The position numbers and the translations under genes were made by a program. From the NCBI GenBank assembly GCA_025266875.1, contig JALLLT010000009.1, positions 620,001-684,000 of the forward strand: 64,000 bases of DNA, in the 5' to 3' direction. The notes beneath the pieces are model-generated. The model saw only the letters and a list, made by a program, of their open reading frames with translations. It was not told where the DNA came from and did not search any database. Of this stretch, positions 11,407 to 22,014 are shown in pieces (position 1 is the first letter of the stretch; every line of letters starts with the position of its first letter). This DNA comes from Fennellomyces sp. T-0311. Lineage: Eukaryota; Mucoromycota; Mucoromycetes; Mucorales; Lichtheimiaceae.

Positions 11407-12737
11407 ATGGAGCCCATCAATCCAAATGCTTGCTTAAATCACCTAATAATGCCATTAACGCGGTCTATAAATGAAATAAAGCCAACTGCAGATGTAGGCA
11501 TTCAACTTGCATGTCATTGACAACACGAGTTAACTTGGAATTATTTTTTAGACGCCTAACTTTGACACTGGTGATCTGAATGTTGTGCTGTCCTGTCACC
11601 ACCATAAAGCAATCAATATACCTGTACGAGTTGGTGCATATGCGATTGGGTGGATGAATTCAGACATGGAATCAATAGTTGAGACGTATACTGGATTTGT
11701 CAGAGGCTATATATTCCCTCACTTATTGGTACGTGAAGGCTTTGGTCCTCGTGAACAGCCCCACGATAACCAACACGACATTGTAGGGAATCAAAGCGAT
11801 ACTGAGCAGGTGCCCGCCCGAACGATCTGTCAACATTGTAGGTACCGATTGTCGTCTTCAGACGGGTAAGCTTTCCTTGAGCAGGCGCTCTTTCTTTTTT
11901 GATTAATAACAATAGCATAAGTATTCGACAAGCCTATACCGCTGAAGGAACGCCAACAAGGCGTGGATATCATGAAAGCTGAGGTGCAGAGAATGATTGA
12001 AGAGAGACCCGGCAGCGTGCATCTGGTAAGCTAAGCGTGCGAGGAAAACTATATACATGCTCACCGTGCATTGGAAAAGTATTCTCTGAAAACGTGCGAC
12101 TTGATATCACAGGAAATGGCGAAGAGTATCAACAATATTGCCTTGGCAGTTTGCTGGGCTAAACGGTTTGTACAGTTCTTGGCCCGCTACTATCAGTTTG
12201 GCTAATTGATTCTGTAGCCAAGAAGAACCGTTGCTATCCAACAATCTGTATGTGCCAGAGCCAATACCGTTTCCTTTAACAGAAGCTGAGATACGTGTAA
12301 CAGAACGACAACAAACCATTAAGCGCGAACGCCTCGCTCGACGACGCAAAGCGGAGGAGATCAAAAGACAACATCGTATTGAAAAGTACTATTTTGCAAC
12401 ATCTGCGAGGTATTATGCGGCCCAACCGGTTCAAAGAAGGTTACAACAACGCTCTGTGGCAGTGTCTACGGGAGACTCAGCTCCGCATATCCAAGAAAGG
12501 TCTCAAAGTGCTCACACACAATCACAGCTTACTATATCTTCTGCGAGACGCCCTGGTCAAGACGAGAACCCCTTTCTAAGAAACTTCCGGTTCAACCAGT
12601 ATGCTAGTATGGGTCCTTCCTCAGCAAGCCTTCAATATCAGCAAAGTCGTGAGTTTATGGTTAACAGGTGGGCACCGTTTGGGAGTCCTTGGGGCGAAGA
12701 ACAGCCAACCCGCCCAGACGACTCCTTGCAAAACTGA
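11407..12737 (+). CDS. Unrecognised protein with basic helix and Gln/Ser-rich tail
   Basis: Start ATG at 11407 (MEPINPNACLNHL), with a second in-frame ATG at 11449. Exons join in frame: ...SINEIKPTAD | TPNFDTGDLNVVLSCHHHKA...SIVETYTGFVRGYIFPHLL | GIKAILSRCPPERSVNIVG | VFDKPIPLKERQQGVDIMKA...ERPGSVHL | EMAKSINNIALAVCWAKR | QEEPLLSNN and on to TGA at 12737. The second half contains a long, highly charged helix (TERQQTIKRERLARRRKAEE and on to about IEKYYF), then a Gln, Ser and Arg-rich low-complexity tail ending PTRPDDSLQN. Length about 370 residues. No catalytic motif, signal peptide or known domain is seen, and the N-terminal Cys/His cluster (SCHHH) is too short to call a zinc finger. The intron choices fix the reading frame, so the gene is likely real; its job is unknown. 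Confidence 0.55.
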
Positions 12738-13112
12738 TGTCCTTCGTTACAAAAGTTATGTACACAGTCGGACCTTCTGCTTGCCCTCAAGTCCCTCTTG
12801 ACGCTGAGCTTATATCATCCTGAACATATCATCGTGTGGTAGTACCAAATCCACTTTATAACACATTCGAAATACATTGTCTATCGCATCCGGACGTCCA
12901 TCGCTGCTTTGCGACTTTCTGAAGATCTTTGGATAAGCGATGCTATACCAACCTCTGCCTTCCCCTAACTCTATGAGAGGTACACATGATGTGTTCTTTT
13001 TATGATATAGCGTAACCCGTTCAATAAGATGATGGTGCCAGAATCATATTCCGCGCGCAATTCACGCCATTTTAAATCAATCTTGCGCTTGTTTTTTTCA
13101 GCGTACAATCTC
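12738..13112. other. Intergenic, promoter of MDE1
   Basis: A 375-bp gap. An in-frame ATG at 13029 precedes the chosen MDE1 start, but the stretch between ends in a pyrimidine-rich TTTTTTTCAG, which looks like an intron acceptor or a leader sequence rather than coding DNA. Nothing else recognised. Confidence 0.4.
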
Positions 13113-13985
13113 ATGGCCGACAACCAGTTGATCCGATCTGACGATCCAAAGCACCCAGCCAACCTCATTCCCGAGCTTTGTCGATTGTTCTACAATCTCG
13201 GTTGGGTCACTGGCACAGGTGGTGGCATTAGCATTCGGAACGGGTAAAATAAAAAAAAAAGAAGCTGTCGTCAAGGCTCGTATTGTTTGACACTTGACAT
13301 TAGAGAACAAGTGTACATTGCTCCTTCAGGTGTCCAGAAAGAACGTATCGAGCCTCACCACCTGTTCGTAATGACTTTGGCCGATCGTACACTTTTGCGC
13401 AAACCCGAGGTTTTGAAACCTTCTGCTTGCACACCACTCTTTTACAACGCATATACGATGCGAGAGGCTGGTGCCTGTATCCACACTCATTCTCAGAACG
13501 CTGTCATGGCGACCCTGATCTACCCCGGAAAGACCTTTGAGATCTCGCATCAGGAAATGATCAAAGGTATCCGTCGAGGAACGTCCAAGACGAACTTGAG
13601 ATACTTTGACAAGCTGGTCGTTCCGATTGTTGAAAACACACCCGAGGAGGAGGATTTGACCGATCGCATGGCACAGGTAAGATGGCATGTTGCAATGCAG
13701 AAAGCATCGGTACTTAGACAACGGTTTATAGGCAATGGAAGAGTATCCCGAGACCAACGCTGTCCTTGTGCGTCGACATGGTGTCTATGTTTGGGGAGGT
13801 AAGGAACATAATGAACCACCCTTGCTCTGGAGAAACAACTGACTCGCTGTAATCGTGTAGAAAACTGGGAAAAGGCAAAAACCATGACCGAATGCTATGA
13901 CTACCTCTTTGAGATCGCCGTCAAGATGAAATCGATTGGTATCGATCCTGCTGCCAAGCCAGCAAGCGAACCCGATTACGAGTAA
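13113..13985 (+). CDS. MDE1: Methylthioribulose-1-phosphate dehydratase
   Basis: Methionine-salvage enzyme that dehydrates 5-methylthioribulose 1-phosphate; a cytosolic, zinc-dependent class II aldolase fold. Four exons: 13113-13243, 13304-13676, 13732-13798 and 13861-13985, all with GT-AG borders. Exon 1 ends in the substrate-binding signature [15 protein letters not shown]. Exon 2 has [12 protein letters not shown] and the metal-binding [18 protein letters not shown], with the general base region [12 protein letters not shown]. Exon 3 supplies the third metal histidine in [12 protein letters not shown]. Length about 230 residues, as expected for fungal Mde1/MtnB. Other salvage genes are not adjacent. 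Start chosen at the ATG just after the pyrimidine tract because [20 protein letters not shown] matches the start of family members. Confidence 0.93.
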
Positions 13986-15727
13986 AGATTGACTTGATTG
14001 ACACTCTACCCCGCTCTGTACATTGCATACATACACACGCACACAAATGTAACCTATACCATTGTCTAAAAGAGAAGGGGATGTTTTCGTTATACAAGCG
14101 CATCACGTATGGAATGGTGCTTTTTTTAATAAAGGCAACCATCCATTTTGCTTATATCGTAAGGCGTGGATCGTTTTCTGGAAAACATTGCAACTTGACT
14201 ATAACATTCTCGTTCCATGAGCAGGCACACGCGACTTTAGAGCAACCAGTTATCTCCTTTTATCGAATTCATCGCAGTAGGCCTGTTCATCCACCCAATT
14301 ACTCCTTTCACGAATTTTTTCGTCAAGAACAGCACGATTTCACCACCTATTGAGTTGTATCACTGAAAGAATACATGAGATGTCTTTGCTGAATTGTCAA
14401 GACCGTTCGCGCGAGATGTTATCACACACTTTCCCGTCATCCAGCATCTTACTTTCATAATCATTCCGTCCCACTGCTCAAGATGCCTCGCTCCTATTTG
14501 TCATACCGTGCCGTGTTCCTGGCATTCTTCAAAGATCATGACGGTAATGCTAGTCTTTGAATGGTATGAATCTGCGTAGTATTATCGAAATACTTTCAAT
14601 AATGATATGATTATACGAGGTGCGAAATACCTGTGAAAAGCTGGTTAATGCAAAAAAGCGCATAGCTACGCAGATGTTTATCGTTTCTGGCTTGCAAGAG
14701 TTGGTGCTCATTGAGTGTTCGTTACGCGACCACAAAGAAGATCACCCATACAACCATCGGTTCTATCATGCTACTCGAAAACTAGATAGTTGCCAGCAAG
14801 ATCATCTTCCAGTAATTTCGGAGGATTGGACTCTAGCGCATCACCAATACACTAACACTGACAACAATGGCATTAGCACCGAATGTAATTTTTATACACT
14901 TATGAAATCATTCATCAGTATTAGTGTCCACAAGCTTCTATCAACGTTCTAAATGCTTCCTTTACTCGGGCTTCCGGTATCGTTTTCGATAAATGTGTCT
15001 CTTCCTATAAGACCCTTTCAACAATATATCTTCCAACTACATCCTCGGAAAGTAACGTTCTATTAAATTCCGTTGAATGTGCTTTTGGGATTGCAGGTTG
15101 TTGTATGTATGTGATATGCTAGCATACATAATCTTTCTGTTATCATTCTGCGCTGGTGCTCCGATAGCTATTCTCGCTAACTTCGCTTCTCTTTTGAAAC
15201 TTAAAGAATGAAGGCTTACCGTTTAACATTTGAAATCGTCCTTTTATTACGCAACTGTTTCCCATATTGAATTGATCGTTTACGCCTGGCACCTCTCCAC
15301 TCGGCCTAATGATCTGCAAGCATAAATTTGGGCATTGGCCGAAGCAATGATTAAGAAACTGCCACATGTTAATATGCCCCAGTACCCGCTCTAAGCGTAT
15401 CAAAATTTCCTGAGGCTAAATAGAAACTGTGCCTTGTGTGCGCTCTGATTCATAATGCCGCGAACCTAGTTTATGATCTCTATTGGCGACGAAAAATGAA
15501 AACGTGACAGTACTGTATATACACCAGTTAAGGTGCAGAGTACCTTTCATTATTTGGTCTGTACGTAGATGATGATGCTTTTGTAGCAACTCGAAAACAA
15601 CTGTATATAGTACTTAAAAAATACAAAGTTATATTTTCTCTACTGGAACTAGGAGAGCAAGTCTGGGCATATATACGAATAAGGAGGAAGATGGTGCGTG
15701 TAAAGAATAAAAGTAGTACATGACGTT
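13986..15727. other. Intergenic, no gene seen
   Basis: About 1.7 kb between two convergent genes (MDE1 + and the acyl-CoA oxidase -). It should contain both 3' ends. Several 60-110 codon frames occur here, but none has flanking splice sites that extend it or a recognisable motif. Confidence 0.5.
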
Positions 15728-18276
15728 TTAAAGTTTAGCAGCCTTCAAGTAAGCAAGGTTGTCGCGGCGATGAAGAATGGTCTTCATGAGCTCCTAGATA
15801 AAAGAAAGAATATACATTAGAAAACAATGATCAATCCATATATGCAAGTTATACATACACCAAGCTTTTCTCTTCCTTCATCGCTGTTGAGTGGGTTGCT
15901 CTGGGCAGCTTCCCAAAGGGCACCATAAGGATTACCATCCTTCTTTCCGAGAGCCGTGTTCAGCTCAGCATCAGAGAATCCAAAGGCATCGGTAAGACCG
16001 ATAGCTTCGTCAGCAAGAGAGGCCAATGATTCACGGAAAACTTCTTGGACAAGCCCCACATCATTGACGCTCAATGCCTGAGTAGTCAAGGTAGTGGCAA
16101 GACCGTTGCCCGTAATAATTGAAAGGAAGAACTATTACAACAAACCACATAATTAACAAGGTGTACCAATGACATGTGCTTTTTTTAACATTACCAGATC
16201 GCTCAATCTCTTCAAAACAGGTGCCAGTGAAGCGTATTCGGGAGACTTTGCAAGTTTCTGAGTGGTTTCAATGAATTCCTTGATAAGGAGATATTCAGCA
16301 TGGGCGAAGCAAATATCCCAGCATTCCATGTTCACATCTTCCCATCGACGTCCGTTCTGAAGTTGACGGCCAAGGTTTGCCACCAGTCTAGCTGCGCGGT
16401 TACCGAAAATAGCCAACTGAACATCGGGTTGAAGAAGAGAAGCCTTGTCAACAGCAACAGGGCTAGTGTTGCTCAACAAAGTCAGATAGTTTGCGGTTTG
16501 CTGGGTCACGCCCTTTCCTTGGACAACATTCTGCAGCTGCTTCAACATGGCACGGCCAACCTGTTGGCAGAGCACAAAGTTGTCACCTTCGTAAGTGTTG
16601 GCGGGTACAAAAGTGGCAAAATGTTCGGAAACACCGCTGAAAATCGAATAACCGTGTCCACCCATTGCTTTACGACACTCTTCCAAACCTTCCGAGGATC
16701 GACGAGCACTCCATACTTTGAAAGCGCAGCTCGTGACGTGCATTTCGGGCAACAGACGAGCATCCTCTTGGGCCAATTGCTTGGTCATCAATTCAAAGGT
16801 GTTGTTGAGATTGATGCCGGATAAAATCAAGGCGTATGCGGTCGAAATCAATGGGTATAAGCGGTGACGAACGGACGAGTAGCTGATGACCTGAGATTCA
16901 AGTCCATCTCGGTCGGCGTTGAATTGACGACGAGAAGTGCAGTAGCGAGTGGCGATGGTTGTTGCGGTGGCAAGTCTCCAACCTGCATCCGAAAGAATCT
17001 TGACACGCAATTTCACCATACTACCGTATGACAACTTGGAGTGAACGGGCGGGGAGTATTCGCCAGTTTTCGATACCTTGGCAAACTTCATAAGCATGTT
17101 GTCGCGAGGAATTCGTACGTGATCGAAAAGCGCATCTAGTTTATAAAGAGTCAGTACTTGGTTGTGCATTAGTACTACCTTGATACTCACATCCATTATC
17201 AGTGGTGCTGAAGCCGCCGTATGCCTTTGGACCAATGTCACCAACAGTAACACCCTTGACAGGTTTATAATCGACTACAAATAAAACGTGTCAACAAACT
17301 GTAGAAATAGGCGCTGTCGAAGTGAGAAACTTACTTGGCGAACGAATAGGGACAATAAAAATATGGGGACCCATGTTCTTGCCCTTGAGGATCAATTGAG
17401 CCTGGAGCACAGAGTGAGTGGCGGCAACACCAAGACCACCGATCCACCATTTTGCAGCCTGTTGGATGATTAATATCAACAGCTTAAATCAGACGAGTAT
17501 ACATCATACCGTAATATCAGGGCTGTGGATAATGAATTCGTCGGTTTTTTCATCAAAAGTGGCAGTTGTTTGCAATGCAACGACGTTGGAACCATGGCTG
17601 CATAAAATGTGTCAAATGTGGTTGCCATGGTAATCGCTGTCACCCTATTACCTCAATTCCGTTTGAGCGTAACAACCAATAATGGCATGTCGCTTAGCAG
17701 CCTCCATCCACTTCTTTACTTGCTCCTCAGAACCCTGAGACTCAATGACGGGCCAGAAAGCTGAATTTTTTCGTAAGTATTTTGGTGTGTCAACACTGGC
17801 TTTGCATAATATTCACCTCCATAATTCAAACCAAGCTATATATATTGAGAGCATTCAGTATGAAAAAAATCTTTTTCTGTATGGCATATAATAATTACCG
17901 GTGTCATGAGAGCAGAAGCCTGAATGAGCTCTAAGAACTGCTCAGTGTTGAAGTTTTGCTCATCAGCAATTTCAATGAGTCGTCTAGCTGCAGCGATCGA
18001 GGCATACACTTGCTATTCAACAAAACAACTTTAGTTTTTCTTGTCTGTCGAGAATAAAGAGCGTGGCTTTTTCCTTACCTCCTGACGGCTTTGGAATGGA
18101 GCTTGCTTTGTGCTTATTTCGGGCTCATTAGCAAGAAGTGCACGGTACCGCTCGATCTTGTTGATTGCCTCCTTGCCACCACGGAGGTAGGTCGTCATGA
18201 GGTCGACGGGGACGGTCGACTTTTGTCTGGCGGCCTGGATATCGAGGGTGGATTGCTGCAGCTGTTTGGTTGCCAT
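15728..18276 (-). CDS. POX1: Acyl-CoA oxidase, peroxisomal
   Basis: First enzyme of peroxisomal beta-oxidation: an FAD enzyme that makes trans-2-enoyl-CoA and H2O2. Start ATG at 18276 ([20 protein letters not shown]). About ten exons cover the N-terminal alpha domain ([37 protein letters not shown]), the flavin-binding beta region ([20 protein letters not shown]) and the central domain ([34 protein letters not shown]). The C-terminal ACOX domain carries [15 protein letters not shown] and [20 protein letters not shown]. One exon is only 19 nt (17817-17835, LGLNYG). The protein ends KAAKL, and the last three residues AKL are an acceptable type 1 peroxisomal targeting signal. Length about 690 residues, typical. 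Downstream of it on the same strand is DGAT1, a triacylglycerol-synthesis gene. Confidence 0.95.
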
Positions 18277-18719
18277 GGTTTAGAGTTGAAAAAAGAAGAG
18301 TTAGGAGTTCAAAACTAGGCAGAATGACTTTATGGAAAACGGTAATGCGCCTTTTCATGTCATTTGGTATGAGTAAGCTCACACGCTCGTGCGAAAAGAC
18401 GATGAACTCGTACCATTTTCCACCTCCTTTCTTATTGATGATTGGAAGGAACAAAGATTCGCCCTGCATTTGTTGCCAACTAATATCCAAGTCTTTCGTT
18501 CACGCGATCGATTGACAGTTAACCCCCGTACTTTTGATGTTCCTGCATTACGAGATCTGGATCCTTCGGCTAAATTTTAGGCTTACAGCGTTTCCCCGCC
18601 CAATCCCGTTGCTGGGGTAATTCAATCTTCACGAGGAAAAATCGCACCGCAAATCAGATGAATATGCACTAGTACAGTATGCTTTCTTTTATTCAGTAGT
18701 TCAGAGTAAACAAGGGTGC
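18277..18719. other. Intergenic, POX1 promoter
   Basis: A 440-bp gap between the 3' end of the DGAT1-type gene and the start of acyl-CoA oxidase, both on the minus strand. It should hold the acyl-CoA oxidase promoter. No gene recognised. Confidence 0.4.
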
Positions 18720-20379
18720 TCATGGGGGAGACATTCCCTTATGGGTGGCTGCCCATTGGTAATAGTACAGTAAGGCAATCGTTGGTTGGCCAACAACGCA
18801 GAATGTAATCCTGTGGAGAAAGATGTGTTAGAGTATCTCTCTTGCATGTGCTTCCAATGATTTACCAGAAGATTGTATTTCCCAAAGCACTGTCCTTTCC
18901 ACGCCACTTCTCCAACGCCTTTGTAGCGGCAATCAGGGGGATCTGTCCAAACATTCCCCAGAAGGCAAATCCGGTGATAGCATGGGTGGGAATACCAACA
19001 AGCACCTCATGAAGCAGCGCTGATACCAAGAAAACCATCAATTGGCAAATGGCGGGAGACATGCCACGCTGCACACTGGGGATGTACACGTGGCGTTTGA
19101 AAAAGAGATATACTGGCCGGTTCCAGAGTCGCCAGTAGGTTGCCAGGTTACCAGAGTTCCACCAGGCCAGATAAAACGTTCTGTCGCCGAATCGGAGCAC
19201 TTCGCTGAGTGCATTCAGGAACGCATGAAACAATGCATAAAACATGAGCAGCCAGATAACCACCGCGGTGGTAGAGAGCTTCAAGACACGCTCCACAATC
19301 ACAACCAAGTTCTTCTCCTCGAGGGCCTGCAGCGAATTGGCCAATGTTGGCTTGGCATACTGCTCCATCAACACATACATCATGACCACACAGATAACAA
19401 ATTCACCAACGCGTTTCAGGAAGAAGGTTGAGCGGAATTCCGGGGAGCGAGGGTAGGATGGCTGGTAACAGAGCGTGGGTGCAAAGAAGAAATACATGAG
19501 GTTTCCGATGTTGATGTTATTCGGATAGCGTGCCTCTTCCTCGTGATATTCGTCGGTCTTGCCTGCCACGTAGAGCTGGCGCAATTCCCGATTGACAAGG
19601 ACAAAAGAGATAAGCTTCAGGAACGTGATGAGAGAAATGAACACTACTGCCGAGCCGACTGAAGTGGTATTGTTAGCAAGGAAAAAAAAGACATTCACAC
19701 ACGAACTAGTGAACACATACTGAGTGGATGGTAAATCTTGGTGTAGACTATGTATGACGGATATGATATGAGGAAAGTCAGGTGGGCCAGGTGTGCGGCC
19801 ACGGCAACACGTTCCAGGATAGCAACCTTGTTCCGGAAGTCAGGTTTTGCGTTCCGGGCCATGATAGCCAACTTGGCCATGCCGTATTCCACTAGTATGG
19901 TTATCGCCAAGCTGAACGGCACGCTCAGCCATGCAAGCACAAAGAGGCCATAATCCTGGTACGGAATATAGCTGTGTGGCAACCGAATAAGTAGTCCATA
20001 CTTCATCCAGTTTTCAATGACTAGCCGAATGTTACTTGCTCCAAGCACCAGCACTGGCGAGAGTCAATTCAAGTCAGCAATCTAATACAATTCAATCGCG
20101 ATCGTTGTGAGTTCGCTTACTTCCAAGTCTGATAAAGCCGCTGTAGTTCTCTGGCGGGGCCTCCTTGGAAAGGACAGACGCCTTGCTAAGAGTGTGAATG
20201 GGTATCGTGTGCTTGAAGCCTTGGTAACTGAGACGCTTCTTCTTGTCTTCCTGCTTGTCCTCATGAACGGTTGATATGCGACGACTTGTAATGTGAAAGT
20301 CACTGCGCTGTCGAATGTCCGATTGATCGTCTTCACTGTCCGTAACGACCTTTACAGGTCTACGGTTTAAGGTTGTCAT
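18720..20379 (-). CDS. DGAT1: DGAT1-type diacylglycerol (or sterol) O-acyltransferase, MBOAT family
   Basis: ER membrane enzyme that esterifies diacylglycerol (or sterol) with acyl-CoA for lipid droplets. Four exons from ATG 20379 to TGA 18720. The soluble, charged N-terminus (MTTLNRRPVKVVTDSEDDQS...) ends in the membrane-entry region YSGFIRLGMLVLGASNIRLV. Several transmembrane segments follow, then the family motifs EARYPNNINIGNLMYFFFAPTLCYQ with YPRSP, the FYxDWWN-like motif FYLAWWNSGNLATYWRLWN, and the active-site His region SALLHEVLVGIPTHAITG. The C-terminal exon gives ITFCVVGQPTIALLYYYQW. Length about 500 residues, matching DGAT1/ARE proteins. The usual Asp of FYxDWWN is Ala here. DGAT1 is favoured over a sterol acyltransferase because of the NI(N)IGNLMYFFFAPTLCYQ stretch. 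The start lies 115 bp from the divergent SDH assembly factor gene. Confidence 0.9.
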
Positions 20380-20494
20380 CTCACCGAGAAAAGGTGTGTG
20401 CCAACAAGCTGGGTTCCGCGTTTCAGATAATTAAAAAAGCGGGTTTGTTCTTGGTGCCACAGTTGACTTTTATTCAGCTATTCATATTATTCAC
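20380..20494. promoter_or_regulatory. Divergent promoter, DGAT1 / SDHAF4
   Basis: Only 115 bp separate the two start codons, so both genes must share this stretch for initiation. It contains pyrimidine-rich tracts but no motif I can name. Confidence 0.5.
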
Positions 20495-20776
20495 ATGCTT
20501 CGCCGTTCGCTTGTCCGCACCTACTCTTCGTTCAACAAACCTGGCCCAATCCCCCTGGGCAACAAGAAGCAGCACCAGGAAATGCTTGACCTGATTCGCA
20601 AGAAGCAAGAAGCAGACGCCCAGGCTGAAGGTGCTGTCCACGACGATGTCATTCCAAAAACTGCTCCGGAATTCGAAGGCGATGTGAATCCAAAGACTGG
20701 CGAGGTCAATGGCCCAAAAACAGAACCAACACGCCATGGTGATTGGAGCTTCGGAAGTCGTGTTACTGATTTTTAG
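20495..20776 (+). CDS. SDH8: Succinate dehydrogenase assembly factor 4
   Basis: Small mitochondrial chaperone that binds flavinylated Sdh1 and promotes complex II assembly. Single exon, 93 residues. An Arg-rich mitochondrial presequence (MLRRSLVRTYSSFNKPG) is followed by a polar linker. The diagnostic C-terminus is VNPKTGEVNGPKTEPTRHGD then WSFGSRVTDF, matching the conserved GE.(G)GPK.PEPTRYGDWE..GRVSDF box of the SDHAF4/Sdh8 family. Length and compactness fit the family. The gene is unusual here in lacking an intron. Confidence 0.93.
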   Translation: MLRRSLVRTYSSFNKPGPIPLGNKKQHQEMLDLIRKKQEADAQAEGAVHDDVIPKTAPEFEGDVNPKTGEVNGPKTEPTRHGDWSFGSRVTDF

Positions 20777-21356
20777 ACAGTTTGTATAGTCATTTAGAAA
20801 TTGTACTTTTTTATTGCTACGATCGCACTTTATCCTTCACAACACGAATTGCTTGGAAACAACGCTGTCAACATCTCTGCTCTATTATTAGCTTGCTGAT
20901 CGCCCAGAAAGCACATGCCTATCAATCGACACACCCAACATTGGATATTCTTAGAGCAACAGGCGCTTACTAATCTTCAAAGAAGGGAATCGTCTCATAA
21001 TGGTTCATACTCAATATAATTAGCCGGCAGAACGATCCATCGTTTTCGCTGGCAATAGAAAGTGTGGTGTGTATTTAAAGGAGCACTGGACATGCATAGA
21101 CCCCAACAAGGCTCGACTCGCAATTGCCAGCGCAGAGACGTTCCCCGGGATACTCGATTTTCGAGGCTGCCGCGGCGGTTAGCAATATGCAGATCAGCGG
21201 ATAGCTGACAGGCCACTCTAAGAAAAAACTTTTGTTGGGTACATCAATCAAAGCAAAACGCTCAAAGACTAGCCCAAATGACAGAGCGGAGTTGCCCCGT
21301 TTGGGTTGCGGGTGAAAGCGTCTTGGTTTTCTTTTCTCTTTCTTGAAACACGGACA

Positions 21357-22014
21357 ATGGACGCAACTACCCGACAAACATTGCATGCAGACCAAGCAAC
21401 GTATAGAGATTTAGTTATATTCGAGGAGCGATTGCGAGGAAACATGACTCGCTTACAACGACGGAAACGAAAGTATGAAGGTAATGCAGCCATTCACCAA
21501 GACGGCTGGGGCGAGGGCTCACGCACCACCCAATAGCTCTTCTTGGAGGTATCATAGTGCTGTTGGTATACTTTTTCTATGTAGTGTTTCTGACTCCAAG
21601 CAAGGTATGCGAAGGAGCCGTTTACTGTTCAGCATAACGTTTCGGACTGACCACACATATAGGACTTTGTAGTGCATCTGTTGAACACTGCAGCACTGTT
21701 GGTTGCGGCGGGTAGCCTGGTATTCATTTATCGTTCTGGAATATACTCGGAGAAGATTGTTTTCGCTGGAGAGTAAGTGATTTGGATTGTATGGGCCAAC
21801 TCTGACTAAAACTTTTTGGGGCACGCGCAGATTCATTCCCCACTGTAATCGAGTGCTTCGATCGTTCAATCTTCAGTTCAATAGGCGAGGAGAATCGGGC
21901 GTGTTGAGCTTTTATCGTAGAATACCCATCGAAATCCAGCAAGGCTTTGATGCATATCGGAGGCAGTATTACGCTCGAAAGAGGGCACGCCAAGCAAAAC
22001 AGAAGGTTACCTGA
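21357..22014 (+). CDS. SPO7: Spo7-like regulatory subunit of the Nem1-Spo7 lipin phosphatase
   Basis: Integral nuclear-envelope/ER protein that partners the Nem1 phosphatase to activate lipin (Pah1), steering phosphatidate toward diacylglycerol. Four exons. Exon 1 starts MDATTRQTLHADQATYRDLV and holds the coiled, basic RLRGNMTRLQRRKRKYE. Two membrane spans follow (LLLGGIIVLLVYFFYVVFL and LLNTAALLVAAGSLVFIY). The conserved Spo7 segment YRSGIYSEKIVFAGEFIPHC leads to NRVLRSFNLQFNRRGES and a Lys/Arg-rich tail ending RARQAKQKVT. About 165 residues, like the animal CNEP1R1/TMEM188 form rather than the longer yeast protein. It lies near DGAT1, which uses diacylglycerol. Confidence 0.9.

Noticed and set aside
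14394..14952. 110-codon + strand frame and neighbours after MDE1
   Set aside because: Composition is not protein-like, no splice continuation and no motif.
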